DNA of 64,000 bases, taken from the NCBI GenBank assembly GCA_028289245.1, contig JAQGGT010000006.1:80948-144947 (forward strand). Direction: 5' to 3'. Shown piece after piece: positions 8,445 to 17,764 of this stretch; position 1 is the stretch's first letter; every line of letters begins with the position of its first letter. The notes under the pieces were generated by a model. It was given only the letters and a program-made list of their open reading frames with translations, searched no databases and was not told the origin of the DNA. The stretch is from Candidatus Saccharimonadota bacterium (lineage in GTDB: Bacteria; Patescibacteriota; Saccharimonadia; Saccharimonadales; UBA4665). Position numbers and translations under genes: made by a program.

Positions 8445-10204
8445 GGGTTTGTAACGTTGACGTTCTGCCAGGCGCTGCTGCCATTGACCCAGAAATTGGG
8501 GATACCGTCTTCGACCATTTCAAAGTCCTCGCGATATTTACCGGTCGGCGTGGTTGTTGTCGGGTAGGCAAGCGGGAACTGGAAGACGCCAATTTCACCC
8601 GGCCAGACGGTGTGTTGATCCGGTGTGAGCGTAGTGCCGTCGGCGGCATAGACGTGTGTAAAGACGGATACCGGGCGATTGCTGCCGAGCCAGCTACTCG
8701 AATCATAGAACATGCTGCTGCGGTTGATCGGCCAGGAGCCCATGAGCCGGGTACGCGGGTAATACGGCAGGGCGCTGGCATCGTCCTTCCAGAACTGTGA
8801 ACCGGTATTCTTGAAGCTGTAGGATAGGGTGCCCTTGTGCCCCGGGCTGACTGATGCCTCACCACTCTCCCCGGCAAAGGCTGCCTGGAACTGGTCTGGC
8901 ACAGTTATGGCCTGCCAAGCGGTACTGCCATTGACCCAGAAGTTCGGAATACCGTCTTCGACTAGTTCAAAGTTCTCAATGTAGGTGCCGCCGGCCATGC
9001 CGCTGGCGGGATATTTCATAGCAAATTGGAAGCGAGCAATTTGGCCGGGGAACACGGTATGCTGGTCGGCGGCCAGCGTTACGCCATCGCTCTCGAAGAC
9101 CTTACTAAAGACCGAAACAGGCCGGCTGGCACTCGTCCAGGTAGCGGGATCGTAGAAGTTGCTCGGGCGGTTGACGGGCCAGGTTGCCATCAGTCGCGTC
9201 ACGGGGTAGTAGGAGGGCGCGCTGGTGCTGTCCTTCCAGAACTGTGAACCGGTATTTTGGAAATCGAACCAAATTGTCGCCGGTGAGCCGTTGGTAACGG
9301 TGGCCGCTACCCCACTCTCGCCCATAAACGAAGCACTATACGGAATGCCGAAGGTGTTTCCGAACCAGTCGTTATAGAGACGCCAGAAGTTGCGATTGCC
9401 ATAGGCGCTGCAGCCATCGCCCGTGCCGTAGAGGTTATTCAGGGCGGCAGCATTGGGCTGGTAGGGCGTGTAATTATATAGTCCGGCGGTAGCCTGGTTT
9501 TGGAGGAAGACACTACTGCCACCACAGCTACTATTTGGGCTGTAGCTAATGGTGCGATTGGCGTTACGCTGGAAGTTAAACAACGTCGGTTTGGCGGCGT
9601 AAATTTTGTACTGGCGCGCGCCGTAGTAAATCTGGTTGAACAGCCCGCTGTAAGAGGCGTCGCACGACGCCGTGTCGGGGCAGCCGTAGCCGGTGGCGGC
9701 AGTGTACTGGTTGGGCCACGGCCAATCATCGGTGACAAGACCCTGTTCTTTTTGTAGGACAACTAATAAGACCTGAGGGCTCACACCACAGGCTTTGGCC
9801 ACGGTGTACAAAATGCCTGCCGCGCTGTAACGGCCGTAGGCGATAGCTTTGCAGTATTGGTCACCGCTGGAACCGTAGTAGTCCACCATAACGTCTTTGA
9901 GGCAGGTGTACGGTGCCGGAGCGCCGTTGGCCGCGCCCCACGCTGCGCGGGTGCTATAGCCGCTATGTCCGGATGGTTGCGTGCCGTTGGTATCGCAGCT
10001 CGGTACCTTGCTGTTCAAGAAGCCCTGGATAGTCGGGATGTCCATGCCGTCGCCATTAAAGAAAACATTATCATCGATAATACGGCCAGCCTGGAAGCTG
10101 CTGCCGGACAGCGCCGCGGCCTTGTGCGGATGCACCAAGCCTAACCCGGTAACGAGTGTAACAGCGGCTACGGAGCCAAGGAGGAAGAGACGAAGCTTGT
10201 TCAT
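8441..10204 (-). CDS. Secreted lytic-like protein with two Ig-like repeats
   Basis: 587 residues with a clear signal peptide (basic start, hydrophobic core, Ala-rich site near residue 31). Residues ~40-290 look like a lysozyme/transglycosylase-type domain: a helix with LQKEQGL puts a candidate catalytic Glu at residue 153, and several Cys residues could pair outside the cell. Two ~145-residue repeats follow (about 292-435 and 436-587), each with NTGSQFWKD, HTV(F/W)PG and VEDGIPNFWVNG. They resemble the NBR1-type Ig-like fold and probably bind wall or host surface. The ATG overlaps the upstream gene's stop (ATGA). Catalysis is inferred. Confidence 0.65.
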   Translation of the reverse strand: MNKLRLFLLGSVAAVTLVTGLGLVHPHKAAALSGSSFQAGRIIDDNVFFNGDGMDIPTIQGFLNSKVPSCDTNGTQPSGHSGYSTRAAWGAANGAPAPYTCLKDVMVDYYGSSGDQYCKAIAYGRYSAAGILYTVAKACGVSPQVLLVVLQKEQGLVTDDWPWPNQYTAATGYGCPDTASCDASYSGLFNQIYYGARQYKIYAAKPTLFNFQRNANRTISYSPNSSCGGSSVFLQNQATAGLYNYTPYQPNAAALNNLYGTGDGCSAYGNRNFWRLYNDWFGNTFGIPYSASFMGESGVAATVTNGSPATIWFDFQNTGSQFWKDSTSAPSYYPVTRLMATWPVNRPSNFYDPATWTSASRPVSVFSKVFESDGVTLAADQHTVFPGQIARFQFAMKYPASGMAGGTYIENFELVEDGIPNFWVNGSTAWQAITVPDQFQAAFAGESGEASVSPGHKGTLSYSFKNTGSQFWKDDASALPYYPRTRLMGSWPINRSSMFYDSSSWLGSNRPVSVFTHVYAADGTTLTPDQHTVWPGEIGVFQFPLAYPTTTTPTGKYREDFEMVEDGIPNFWVNGSSAWQNVNVTNP

Positions 10205-10767
10205 GGCGTTAGAGTCTCTGCTGATGAAATTCCGGTGGCAGTGCTCGAGTTGTAGCTGACGGTTACCGACCAGGGAGAGCTGCCAAGCGAGACATCGCTG
10301 AGGCTAATGGGCGTGCATTGGGTGTATGAGGCATTCTTAAAGCCGCTCGAAGTTCTAGTGATTGTCTGCGCTCCTTGGGTAAGGGTGGCGGTGCAGGTAC
10401 CATCGTCTTCGAATACGCCCGTAACATAGGCATTCACGGTGGTTTTATCGACGTAGGTGATGGTCGGCGTTACGGCTAAGCGGCCATCGCTATTAGTGGT
10501 CCGGGGGGTTTGGTCTTCGGCCTGCTTGGCGATGTCGTCTTTGTGCTGCTCGGACTCTTGTTTGTCGGTAGCTGTCGGGGGTGATAAATTGACAGTACTT
10601 TTAGGTTTACTGCCTTTCGTGCTACTTGTCATCACCGAATGGTGGTGTAGCTGGCCATAACCGATGCCGGCGAGGGCAATCACTAATACGACTGCCACTG
10701 CGATGAAGAAGGGCTTTTTATTCGGTGTAGACCGGGATTTTTTGGTTTGTTTGTTTTGACGTTGCAT
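10201..10767 (-). CDS. Membrane-anchored extracytoplasmic protein, unknown
   Basis: 188 residues from the ATG at 10767, preceded by a GGGAAA-type ribosome site; an upstream in-frame ATG would need an unlikely basic extension. A basic N-terminus (residues 1-18) leads into one membrane segment (~19-40), then a Ser/Thr/Lys-rich linker and a C-terminal beta-rich domain with two Cys that could form a disulfide. Topology is N-in, C-out. It is cotranscribed with the secreted Ig-repeat protein, so a role in its export or in surface attachment is possible. I do not recognise the family. Confidence 0.65.
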   Translation of the reverse strand: MQRQNKQTKKSRSTPNKKPFFIAVAVVLVIALAGIGYGQLHHHSVMTSSTKGSKPKSTVNLSPPTATDKQESEQHKDDIAKQAEDQTPRTTNSDGRLAVTPTITYVDKTTVNAYVTGVFEDDGTCTATLTQGAQTITRTSSGFKNASYTQCTPISLSDVSLGSSPWSVTVSYNSSTATGISSAETLTP

Positions 10768-10890
10768 AGACGATTTCCCTACTACTATTCTACCATGCAT
10801 TGTAAAGCCCCGCATGTTTATTGCACTACGATCTCGAAGGAATACTTACTACGTCCGCACCTGGCTGCGTGGTACTATGAACTAAAATCC

Positions 10891-12543
10891 ATGCAGTATC
10901 TTAGCAGTATTTTCAAGCAGCGGTTCGTTTATCGGCATTTACTGGTCTTAGTGTTGGCCATCGGCATCGGCGGCTACACGGCCGTCAGTATGAAGCAGGA
11001 CGTTAACTATGACCTCCTCAACTATCACTACAATAACCCTTACGCTTTACTCCACGGCCGAGTCGTCAAAGATCTTGGCATTGGCGAGTTGGAGAGCTAT
11101 CACAATCCGACTATCGACATCCCGGCCTATCTCGCCATTAATCACTTAACCCCGCGCAAAGCGGCCGGCGTGATCGGTATGATGCAGGGTGTCAACATCT
11201 GGGTGGTCTATGAGATCTGTCTGGTGATATTCCGACGGCTGAAGTTTCGGCTGCGGCGCGGTACCGTGCCGGCAATCTCGCTGGCGCTGGCCATTACCAG
11301 CTTTTATGGTGCGGCCAGTCTGTCGGAGGTTGGCAATACCATGGGCGACAATTTGGTGAGCATTCTGGTGCTGGCCGGTTTCTTATTAGTACTGAAAACT
11401 ATCGAAGAGGGTGCCACCACGCGCCGCAACACCGTCATGCGCCTCGTCGGTTACGGACTGCTCGGTGGCGCTATGGGTCTCAAGCTGACGAGCCTGATGT
11501 ACACAGTCGGTTTGGTGTGCGCTGACTTAGCGACAAGCTCGGGTGCACTGCTCCGCCGCGCCAAATACTTCGGCTTAAATATCCTCGCAGTCATTACCGG
11601 CATGCTCGCCGCCGCCGGATTCTGGTACGTGCGCTTACTGTTCTGGTTTGGGAGCCCGATTTTTCCCTTTTATAACCACTACTTCCGCTCCAAATATTAT
11701 CCGCCGATTAATTTCACCGATAAGCGTTGGCTGCCCATAAACACCGACAAAACTATCATGCGGCCGTTCGACTTCATGCACAAACAGTCGATCGCTTCCG
11801 AGCTGCCATTCCGCGATCCGCGAGTGGCTTTTCTGATCATCGCCGGACTAGTTCTGTTGGTGGTAACACTCATTCGGTTGTACCGCCAGCACGGTACCAA
11901 ATGTAAGTTGTACTATGGTTCGTTATCCAAAGTACATCTGGCACTATGGGTTTTTATTGTCGTTTCTTACGTGATGTGGCTCAAGCAATTCGGTTACTAC
12001 CGCTACCTGATACCGGTAGAGTTACTCGCGCTGCCCGGCATTGCCCTCGCTTGTTATCAGGTCATCAAAAAGTTCATTCCGGCGACTATCGTGATTGCGG
12101 CACTTTGCATATATATCACCACCCAGACAGTCGCCATCGACTGGGGCCGCGTGCCGTGGCAAACCACGTACTTTGGCGTCCAGAAGAGCGACTTCACCGA
12201 ATTGAAAGGTGCCACCATACTCGTCGGCGGCTACGCGCCCATCGGCTTTATGGTGCCCTACTTCCCGACCAGCAGCCAGACGATTCGCGTCGAAAGCGAC
12301 CTCACCTCGCCAGCGACCGGCACGGTCGCCATGCAAAACTTGTTACACAAAGCTATCGAAAAACGCCAGCAACAAAAGACGCCGTTCTATGCTATTTACG
12401 CCGACGAAGAGGCAGCTCATCTCGACCAAACGTTCCGCATCTTCGGCTATACTCGCGGCAGTTGTACGGTGGTACCGGCCTACGTCCGGCAGAATAATCC
12501 GTCCAAAATACGGTTGTGCCACTTACTGCCGGTCCAGCAGTAA
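10891..12543 (+). CDS. Polytopic membrane protein, GT-C-like
   Basis: 550 residues from ATG 10891, where hydrophobic segment 1 begins soon after. About ten membrane segments are visible. The first external loop has QDVNYDLLNYHYNNPYALLHGR, written here only as its key residues D, N-Y-D and N-Y-H-Y, which resembles acidic first loops of GT-C glycosyltransferases. The last ~100 residues are soluble. A possible -10 (TACTAT, 10871-10876) sits just upstream, implying little or no leader. It lies among glycan genes; the assignment as a lipid-sugar-using transferase is tentative. Confidence 0.6.
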   Translation: MQYLSSIFKQRFVYRHLLVLVLAIGIGGYTAVSMKQDVNYDLLNYHYNNPYALLHGRVVKDLGIGELESYHNPTIDIPAYLAINHLTPRKAAGVIGMMQGVNIWVVYEICLVIFRRLKFRLRRGTVPAISLALAITSFYGAASLSEVGNTMGDNLVSILVLAGFLLVLKTIEEGATTRRNTVMRLVGYGLLGGAMGLKLTSLMYTVGLVCADLATSSGALLRRAKYFGLNILAVITGMLAAAGFWYVRLLFWFGSPIFPFYNHYFRSKYYPPINFTDKRWLPINTDKTIMRPFDFMHKQSIASELPFRDPRVAFLIIAGLVLLVVTLIRLYRQHGTKCKLYYGSLSKVHLALWVFIVVSYVMWLKQFGYYRYLIPVELLALPGIALACYQVIKKFIPATIVIAALCIYITTQTVAIDWGRVPWQTTYFGVQKSDFTELKGATILVGGYAPIGFMVPYFPTSSQTIRVESDLTSPATGTVAMQNLLHKAIEKRQQQKTPFYAIYADEEAAHLDQTFRIFGYTRGSCTVVPAYVRQNNPSKIRLCHLLPVQQ

Positions 12544-12544
12544 A

Positions 12545-13486
12545 CTACTTTTGACAGACTAAGAAGAGGTTTTCGGGGATGGCGTCGCTTTCGGCAGCGA
12601 TGCCGTTATCGAGTAGGATGTCATGAAAACCGACGCCGGCTTGCTTCATTTGTACTTTGACTCCGACGCGCGTGATGGTATCAAAAAGGGGCCGCGGCGT
12701 CATATCGCGGATTGTGCGGTAGGCTAGGTTGACGGTGTGGGTGCGTAATTTTGTGTGGGGTTTGAATCGATCAATGCTACCCTTAAAAATTTTGTAAAAT
12801 GTCGGGTTAACCAGGGCATCAATCCGGGTATTACGCTTGCCAAACGTCTGCTCACCGAGGGCTTTGAGTTCCGGCATGCGGAACTCATGTTCGTGTGGTG
12901 GCACGAGACGATACTGGGGGTCCTCGGTAGGGTTAAGCGCGTACAGCTCTTGGCATTTGCGGCGTTCTGGCGTGCCCACAAACATGTAGCCGCCGTCTTT
13001 CAGTAGGCGCTTGGCTTCTGCAACGAAATCCACTGCCTGTTCGGCGGTAACGTGCTCGATAACATGCGACGAAATTACGAAGTCAAAGTAGCCGCTCTTC
13101 AACGAGGTGTCCTGGGCGGTAACATGCTTGAAGTTTACGCCGTGCTCGCCGTACGCTTTGGCCGCGTAGGCCACACCCTCGGCTGAATAGTCGATGCCCC
13201 AGACTTCGAGCTCGGGGAAGAGCGTCTTGAGATAGGTGAGCGGCCGTCCGGAGCCTGAGCCGAGCTCGATGAGCCGCATGCCTTTTTGGGGTTTGATGGC
13301 GGTCAAGTAGCGAATAATCGCCATGTAAACGGGCAAAATAACGCCGTAGTGCATGATCGGCGTGCGAATTTCTGAACCTGCGCCTTCGCGAGCAACTTCG
13401 GCCGGGACCGGTTCGATGGGTGTGCGCTCAGACCAGTCCCAATACTTTTCGGCTTCGTCGTGAAATGATGAATAGCTGATCTTCTG
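12545..13486 (-). CDS. Class I SAM-dependent methyltransferase
   Basis: 313 residues from ATG 13486, which follows a GGGGAG ribosome site; a longer start at 13507 would bypass it. Motif I is LIELGSGSGRPL and the post-I acidic residue is in VWGIDYS; SSHVIEHV is motif IV of the UbiE/COQ5 or Methyltransf_11 group. It probably methylates a sugar or lipid carrier in glycan assembly. Upstream, between 13487 and 13612, an inverted repeat (AGT-ACCG / CGGT-ACT) forms a small leader hairpin behind a TATTAT -10 box on the minus strand. Confidence 0.8.
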   Translation of the reverse strand, partial: QKISYSSFHDEAEKYWDWSERTPIEPVPAEVAREGAGSEIRTPIMHYGVILPVYMAIIRYLTAIKPQKGMRLIELGSGSGRPLTYLKTLFPELEVWGIDYSAEGVAYAAKAYGEHGVNFKHVTAQDTSLKSGYFDFVISSHVIEHVTAEQAVDFVAEAKRLLKDGGYMFVGTPERRKCQELYALNPTEDPQYRLVPPHEHEFRMPELKALGEQTFGKRNTRIDALVNPTFYKIFKGSIDRFKPHTKLRTHTVNLAYRTIRDMTPRPLFDTITRVGVKVQMKQAGVGFHDILLDNGIAAESDAIPENLFLVCQK

Positions 13487-13612
13487 CATAATCTCCCCAT
13501 TACTCATTACTGGCCCGCATAAGTCACCGGACGGTAACTTCTAGCTCAACATATAATACCAAAAAATCGAGCAATGATAAGGCCGTCGGGCAACGTAAAT
13601 GTTGTACTGCTA

Positions 13613-14494
13613 CTAAGACAGCGGCACGTCGGCCAAAATGTCATCGAGCGTTTCTGGTGCCAAGTTAAGGCGCGCCAAATCTGCCGCCGTGTCGACGGCG
13701 ATTAATTTCTTGAGGCCCATGACGTTATCACGGTTAACCCCTAAGGGCAGGTGCAGAAACTCGACCACACCAGCCGCCGCCAGCAGCGCCCACAGCGGCA
13801 GTGGCACAAATAATACGCGGGTATGCGAGGCGTCTGCCAGAGCTTTGTAAAACTGCTTATAGCTATACACCTCGACGCTCGCTACGGTTACCACGCCCGA
13901 GACTCCCCGTTGAACGGCACTGGCAATGGCCTCACCGATTTTGGTCGGACTGACCGGCTGCAGCGGCTGGTGGCCGCCACCGAGCAACGGGGCGAGGTGC
14001 TTCGATTTCATAAACTGCACCATAGCTTGCACGATGCCGCCGTTGCCTACTACCAGGCCGGGCCGTATCGATAGATCGCCCGGTGCAGTAAATAACTTCT
14101 CAATCGTGAATTTCTGTTTGCCATAGGATGATTGGGCTGCCTCGTGGGAAGACATACTAGAGATAAATATTGTCTTAGCCACGCCAGCTTGGCGGCTAGC
14201 TTGCAGTAGCTTTTCCGCACCGCTGACGTTAGCCTGAAAGGCGTTAGGGTTGGTTTTGTCCTGTTTAACGTAGGCGGCATGTACGACCACATCAACGCCC
14301 TGGAATACCGCCGCATCTAACGGCTCCAGCAAGTTGTAAGCCGCGTAGCGCACCCCTTTTCGGGCAGGCTGAGATTCAGGTTTGCGAACCAGGGCGACTA
14401 CCGACCAACCCTGCGCAGCAAAGTACGAGACCAACGCACTGCCTACGAAACCATTGGCGCCTGTGATGGCGATCGTCGAGGGCTTTTTAGCCAT
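13613..14494 (-). CDS. NAD(P)-dependent epimerase/dehydratase (extended SDR)
   Basis: 293 residues. GANGFVGSAL at the N-terminus is the dinucleotide-binding GxxGxxG motif of extended SDRs. SS is followed by SYGKQKFTIEK, which gives the YxxxK catalytic pair. Such enzymes epimerise or reduce nucleotide sugars. The start at 14494 lies inside the end of the upstream gene (8-base overlap), so the pair is coupled. Together with the GMC-type oxidoreductase upstream it could form an oxidise-then-reduce sugar modification route (inference). Confidence 0.8.
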   Translation of the reverse strand: MAKKPSTIAITGANGFVGSALVSYFAAQGWSVVALVRKPESQPARKGVRYAAYNLLEPLDAAVFQGVDVVVHAAYVKQDKTNPNAFQANVSGAEKLLQASRQAGVAKTIFISSMSSHEAAQSSYGKQKFTIEKLFTAPGDLSIRPGLVVGNGGIVQAMVQFMKSKHLAPLLGGGHQPLQPVSPTKIGEAIASAVQRGVSGVVTVASVEVYSYKQFYKALADASHTRVLFVPLPLWALLAAAGVVEFLHLPLGVNRDNVMGLKKLIAVDTAADLARLNLAPETLDDILADVPLS

Positions 14495-16100
14495 TCTTGG
14501 CAACACTCTCAGCTACGATGTGGGCGTTGGCCATTAACGAAAAGGTGAGGCCTGGGGCCGGCAGGTAGTTGAAGCCCGAGCTGTCGGCTACGTAGACGGT
14601 TCGTGTGCCGTGCAGCCGGCCCGACTCGGCCAAGGTAAATGGTTCGTCGGTAGCGCTATAGGGAAGGGTGCCGGCATAGTGAATGCTCGAACCGTATCCC
14701 GGGTCAAGTTTTTTGAGGCTATAGGTGCCCATCTTACGCATAGCGCGAATCAGTTGGCGCTCGCGCTGGGAGCAGACTGCTTTCTCGGCATCGCTCAACT
14801 CATAATTAACATGCAACGCATCACCGGTTGGCGAACTCCCGGTCTGCATAAGTTCCAAGAACTTAGTGTCACTATGCTTGTCCGGGTGGTGAATACCCAT
14901 GATAACAATACTAGAGAGCAGGTACTGCATCAGGATGCGGGCGTCGACAAAATTGAGCGGTACGTGACGAACGATGCGGAACAGCATGAGCGATTGGTAA
15001 CTGTACAGTGACGCCACCGAAGCGTCGCTATTGGTATGATCGGCATCATAAAACAGCGATAACTGCGTAAAGCCGAGTTTTTTCGGTTCGGCGGCTTTAC
15101 CAAAGAAACGCGGTTGAACACTCGGCACGTATGTATAAGGATTGCACAGTAAAGGAAGGCGTGTACTGCCGCTGCCGAGCGAGCGCAACACGATGCGGGC
15201 CGTGCCAAGCGTACTGCTGGCTAGGATCAGCTTGCGGCAGTAAAAACTAACGGTTTTATCGGTAGTGATGTCCAGGCATTTTAGCTCGGTGTAATCTTTT
15301 TTCTCGTGAAAGCTGAGTACCAGCTTGTTGCCAATATACGTAAAGTTTGGCCGTTGTTTGAGGCGATTGACCGTGATCCAAGGGCGCCAAGCACTCTGGT
15401 CGTTATCGGAGTAGAAGTCCATATCGTGGTAGGCGTAACCTTTGCGGCCGTCGCGATCCTTGGTAATCAAACCGAGGGGCGTGCGGCCTAAGTGGAAACC
15501 CTGCTTATTGAACTTCTGGCGCTTGGCCTCGTACTTCTCGTAGATATAGCGGTGATTGCGGTCCATGGCGGGAGATGGCTGGTAGCGTTTAAGGTTGCCG
15601 ATAGTGTAACGGGTAGCGTCGTCGTCGGTGGCACTGATACCGATGCGGTCACTGACCGTTTGATAGGCAGCGTGCATTTTGGCCGAGTCAAGACCGGCTG
15701 CTTTGAGGTCGGCTTCGGAGTACTTCCAGCACTGCAGGCCCCAGCCGATACCAAGCCCACCATAGCCGAGGCTTTCTAGGGGCGAAAAGGTGGTCGAATC
15801 CATGGGGATATAGGTGTCGACGCCAGCCAGGATGTGTTTACGGGTTGGGGTAATTTGCTCGCCCTTACCGACGGCACCCCAGACCACGCCGCTGGCCTTG
15901 TCGCCAATGAGGTAGCGATATTGCTCAGGATCATCCTGGCGCAGCTGCAAGAAGTCGCCATCGGGAATTGTCGGGGCTGACGGTTCGCGCTCAATCCCCA
16001 CGTCGAGCATGGTAACGTGCAGACCTTTGTCAACGAGCGTCTGGGCAGCCATGGCTCCTGAGCAGCCCGACCCAACGATCAAGTAGTCATAAATAGTCAT
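14487..16100 (-). CDS. FAD-dependent GMC-type oxidoreductase
   Basis: 537 residues. The N-terminus has VGSGCSGAMAA, the FAD-binding GxGxxG fold, followed by an acidic residue that would bind the ribose. The C-terminus contains VADSSGFNYLPAPGLTFSLMANA, shown by its key GFNYLP and LTxxLMANA residues, equivalent to the GMC C-terminal motif. The family oxidises alcohols and sugars with FAD. It is first translated after a small coupled gene (ATGA overlap at 16097-16100) and is followed by an SDR, suggesting modification of a cluster sugar or polyprenol. Exact substrate unknown. Confidence 0.75.
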   Translation of the reverse strand: MTIYDYLIVGSGCSGAMAAQTLVDKGLHVTMLDVGIEREPSAPTIPDGDFLQLRQDDPEQYRYLIGDKASGVVWGAVGKGEQITPTRKHILAGVDTYIPMDSTTFSPLESLGYGGLGIGWGLQCWKYSEADLKAAGLDSAKMHAAYQTVSDRIGISATDDDATRYTIGNLKRYQPSPAMDRNHRYIYEKYEAKRQKFNKQGFHLGRTPLGLITKDRDGRKGYAYHDMDFYSDNDQSAWRPWITVNRLKQRPNFTYIGNKLVLSFHEKKDYTELKCLDITTDKTVSFYCRKLILASSTLGTARIVLRSLGSGSTRLPLLCNPYTYVPSVQPRFFGKAAEPKKLGFTQLSLFYDADHTNSDASVASLYSYQSLMLFRIVRHVPLNFVDARILMQYLLSSIVIMGIHHPDKHSDTKFLELMQTGSSPTGDALHVNYELSDAEKAVCSQRERQLIRAMRKMGTYSLKKLDPGYGSSIHYAGTLPYSATDEPFTLAESGRLHGTRTVYVADSSGFNYLPAPGLTFSLMANAHIVAESVAKNG

Positions 16101-16501
16101 GAGCGCTTTGCCCCTAATGCCACGACTAAGAGCATGCCGAGGATTGTTTTACACACGGCCCGCACACAAGCCAGACCAACCACGAGAAAGTACAGCGGCG
16201 GCCGCTCTAGGGGCACGAATGACTGGTAATATTCCGGGCTGGCCTCCAGGATCGCCAGCATGAGGTACAGGCGGCGGCGAACCTCGGAGTAAGGCTTGAG
16301 CAGCGGCAAGGCCGCGTCGACCAAGCCGAGCAGTGACGGGTGGCGGTCTACCAATGCCAGTAGGCGAGTATCCTTGGCGTCAAGCGGTACTTTTTGGGCC
16401 AGGGCCTGCCGGTAGAGTTGGATGGCGTGTGGCGTTGGGTCGGCATGCACTAAATACTGCGCAAAGCGCTGGGCTTGGAGCGTGAGCTGGTCATCTGCCA
16501 T
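16097..16501 (-). CDS. Small protein coupled to the GMC oxidoreductase
   Basis: 134 residues, mostly helical, with one likely membrane segment near the C-terminus (~103-127). Its stop overlaps the GMC oxidoreductase start by 4 bases. Small helical partners next to GMC dehydrogenases (for example gluconate 2-dehydrogenase subunit 3) act as electron-transfer or maturation subunits; size and position fit that idea, but I see no diagnostic motif. Treated as a hypothetical partner protein. Confidence 0.6.
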   Translation of the reverse strand: MADDQLTLQAQRFAQYLVHADPTPHAIQLYRQALAQKVPLDAKDTRLLALVDRHPSLLGLVDAALPLLKPYSEVRRRLYLMLAILEASPEYYQSFVPLERPPLYFLVVGLACVRAVCKTILGMLLVVALGAKRS

Positions 16502-16533
16502 GCGGACCCTTCTTGTTATCGCGACTGTCTAGA

Positions 16534-17262
16534 TTATCGCTTAGTATTGTAATAAATAATATCCCAAACTGCTTCAATCCCGTCACTAAAACGAATTTTT
16601 TTGCCCTCACTCTTGCTCCGTCCGTAGTACGAGACGCTGGTTTCGCAGATCTTGAGTTTCTCTTTTTGCTTGGCGATGAGGGCAACGATCTCCGGGTTGA
16701 AGCCAAAGCGCTTAGAACGCAGGCGTGGGGCGGTGGCTCGAATCCAGTCACCATCGAACATGATGTAGCAGGTGTGGATGTCGCTGACGTAGAGGCCGCT
16801 CAGCAAGGCCGATAGGCGGGTCATAAACTTGTTGGCGATGGTATTAACCAAGTAGACGACGCGGCGCGGCTGGCCACCGGAGAAGCGCGAGCCAAAGACG
16901 ATGTCTGAGCGATCTTCGCGAAAGATGTCGAGCATACGATTGTAGTCACGTGGGTCATATTCCCGATCGGCGTCTTGTACGACTACCACATCGCCGCTGG
17001 ATTCCAGAAAGCCACGCTTGAGGGCCGCTCCTTTGCCCTGATTCTTAGGTTGCGCGATGGCTCGCACTTCGGCGTGTTGTTTGGCCAACTGGTTGGCGAT
17101 TTGAAGTGAGTTATCGGTCGAACGGTCGTCGACAATGATGACTTCTTTGCGGGTCTTACCAGTGTCGGCTGCTAAAACCTCTTCTACGATTAATTTGAGA
17201 GTGCGCTCTTCGTTGTAGCAAGGTATAATAATCGATAGCTTACGCAAAGTCCTTATGTCCAT
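16534..17262 (-). CDS. GT2 glycosyltransferase, DPM1/polyprenyl-P-mannose synthase type
   Basis: 242 residues, a single GT-A domain without C-terminal membrane segments. It has IIPCYNEE at the N-terminus, VDDRSTD, then QDADREYDP, whose DAD is the metal- and donor-binding DxD. This is the layout of dolichol-phosphate mannose synthase-like enzymes that charge a polyprenyl phosphate with mannose or glucose. A divergent GtrA gene, the usual flippase partner, starts across an 8-base overlap. With GDP-mannose made by the next two plus-strand genes, GDP-mannose is a plausible donor. Confidence 0.82.
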   Translation of the reverse strand: MDIRTLRKLSIIIPCYNEERTLKLIVEEVLAADTGKTRKEVIIVDDRSTDNSLQIANQLAKQHAEVRAIAQPKNQGKGAALKRGFLESSGDVVVVQDADREYDPRDYNRMLDIFREDRSDIVFGSRFSGGQPRRVVYLVNTIANKFMTRLSALLSGLYVSDIHTCYIMFDGDWIRATAPRLRSKRFGFNPEIVALIAKQKEKLKICETSVSYYGRSKSEGKKIRFSDGIEAVWDIIYYNTKR

Positions 17263-17695
17263 AAATACTCCACAATTTATAACTAGAGTGTACCACAGGG
17301 TATTTGCTTATAATTTTGCTCGTTTTATCGCAATTGGCGCCATTGGCTTTGTGGTGAACTATATTGTCTTGGTATTGCTGTTCGATATATTGAGCCTCCC
17401 TATCCTGCTGTCCCAGATAATCGGCGCTGAGATCGCCCTCCTGTCGACGTTTACCGGCAATAATTTCTGGGCTTTTAAGGATCACTCGCATATTTCGGTT
17501 CGCCGCAAACTCGTCAAATACAATGCCACGGCCGGGCTTGGTATCATTTTGACAGCCATATTAGTAACGGTGCTCGTCAATCACGCCCATCTGTATTACG
17601 GACTCGCCTTGGTTATCTCATCTTGTGCCGGACTAGTGTGGAATTACACGCTGAATACGCTGTTAATTTTTAAGAAAAGCCCCCAACACCTCTAG
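17255..17695 (+). CDS. GtrA-family membrane protein
   Basis: 146 residues with four membrane segments and the family pattern F-x-x-G near segment 1, NFxWxF after segment 2 and a C-terminal short positive tail. GtrA proteins are thought to flip polyprenyl-phosphate sugars made by a neighbouring DPM-like GT2. Here that GT2 is divergently encoded with an 8-base overlap of the two starts. A second GtrA copy lies at 25809. Confidence 0.85.
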   Translation: MSINTPQFITRVYHRVFAYNFARFIAIGAIGFVVNYIVLVLLFDILSLPILLSQIIGAEIALLSTFTGNNFWAFKDHSHISVRRKLVKYNATAGLGIILTAILVTVLVNHAHLYYGLALVISSCAGLVWNYTLNTLLIFKKSPQHL

Positions 17696-17751
17696 CTTGC
17701 AGCCGCGAACGGCTCTTGCAAAAATGCAGTCCATATTGCCCGGAAGTTTGG

Positions 17752-17757
17752 TATTAT
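17752..17757 (+). promoter_or_regulatory. -10 box, leaderless start of manC
   Basis: TATTAT lies 7 bases before the ATG at 17765, so transcription should begin at or within a base or two of the start codon. No ribosome-binding site could fit. This is one of sixteen cases in the window. Confidence 0.55.
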
Positions 17758-17764
17758 AGGGGTA

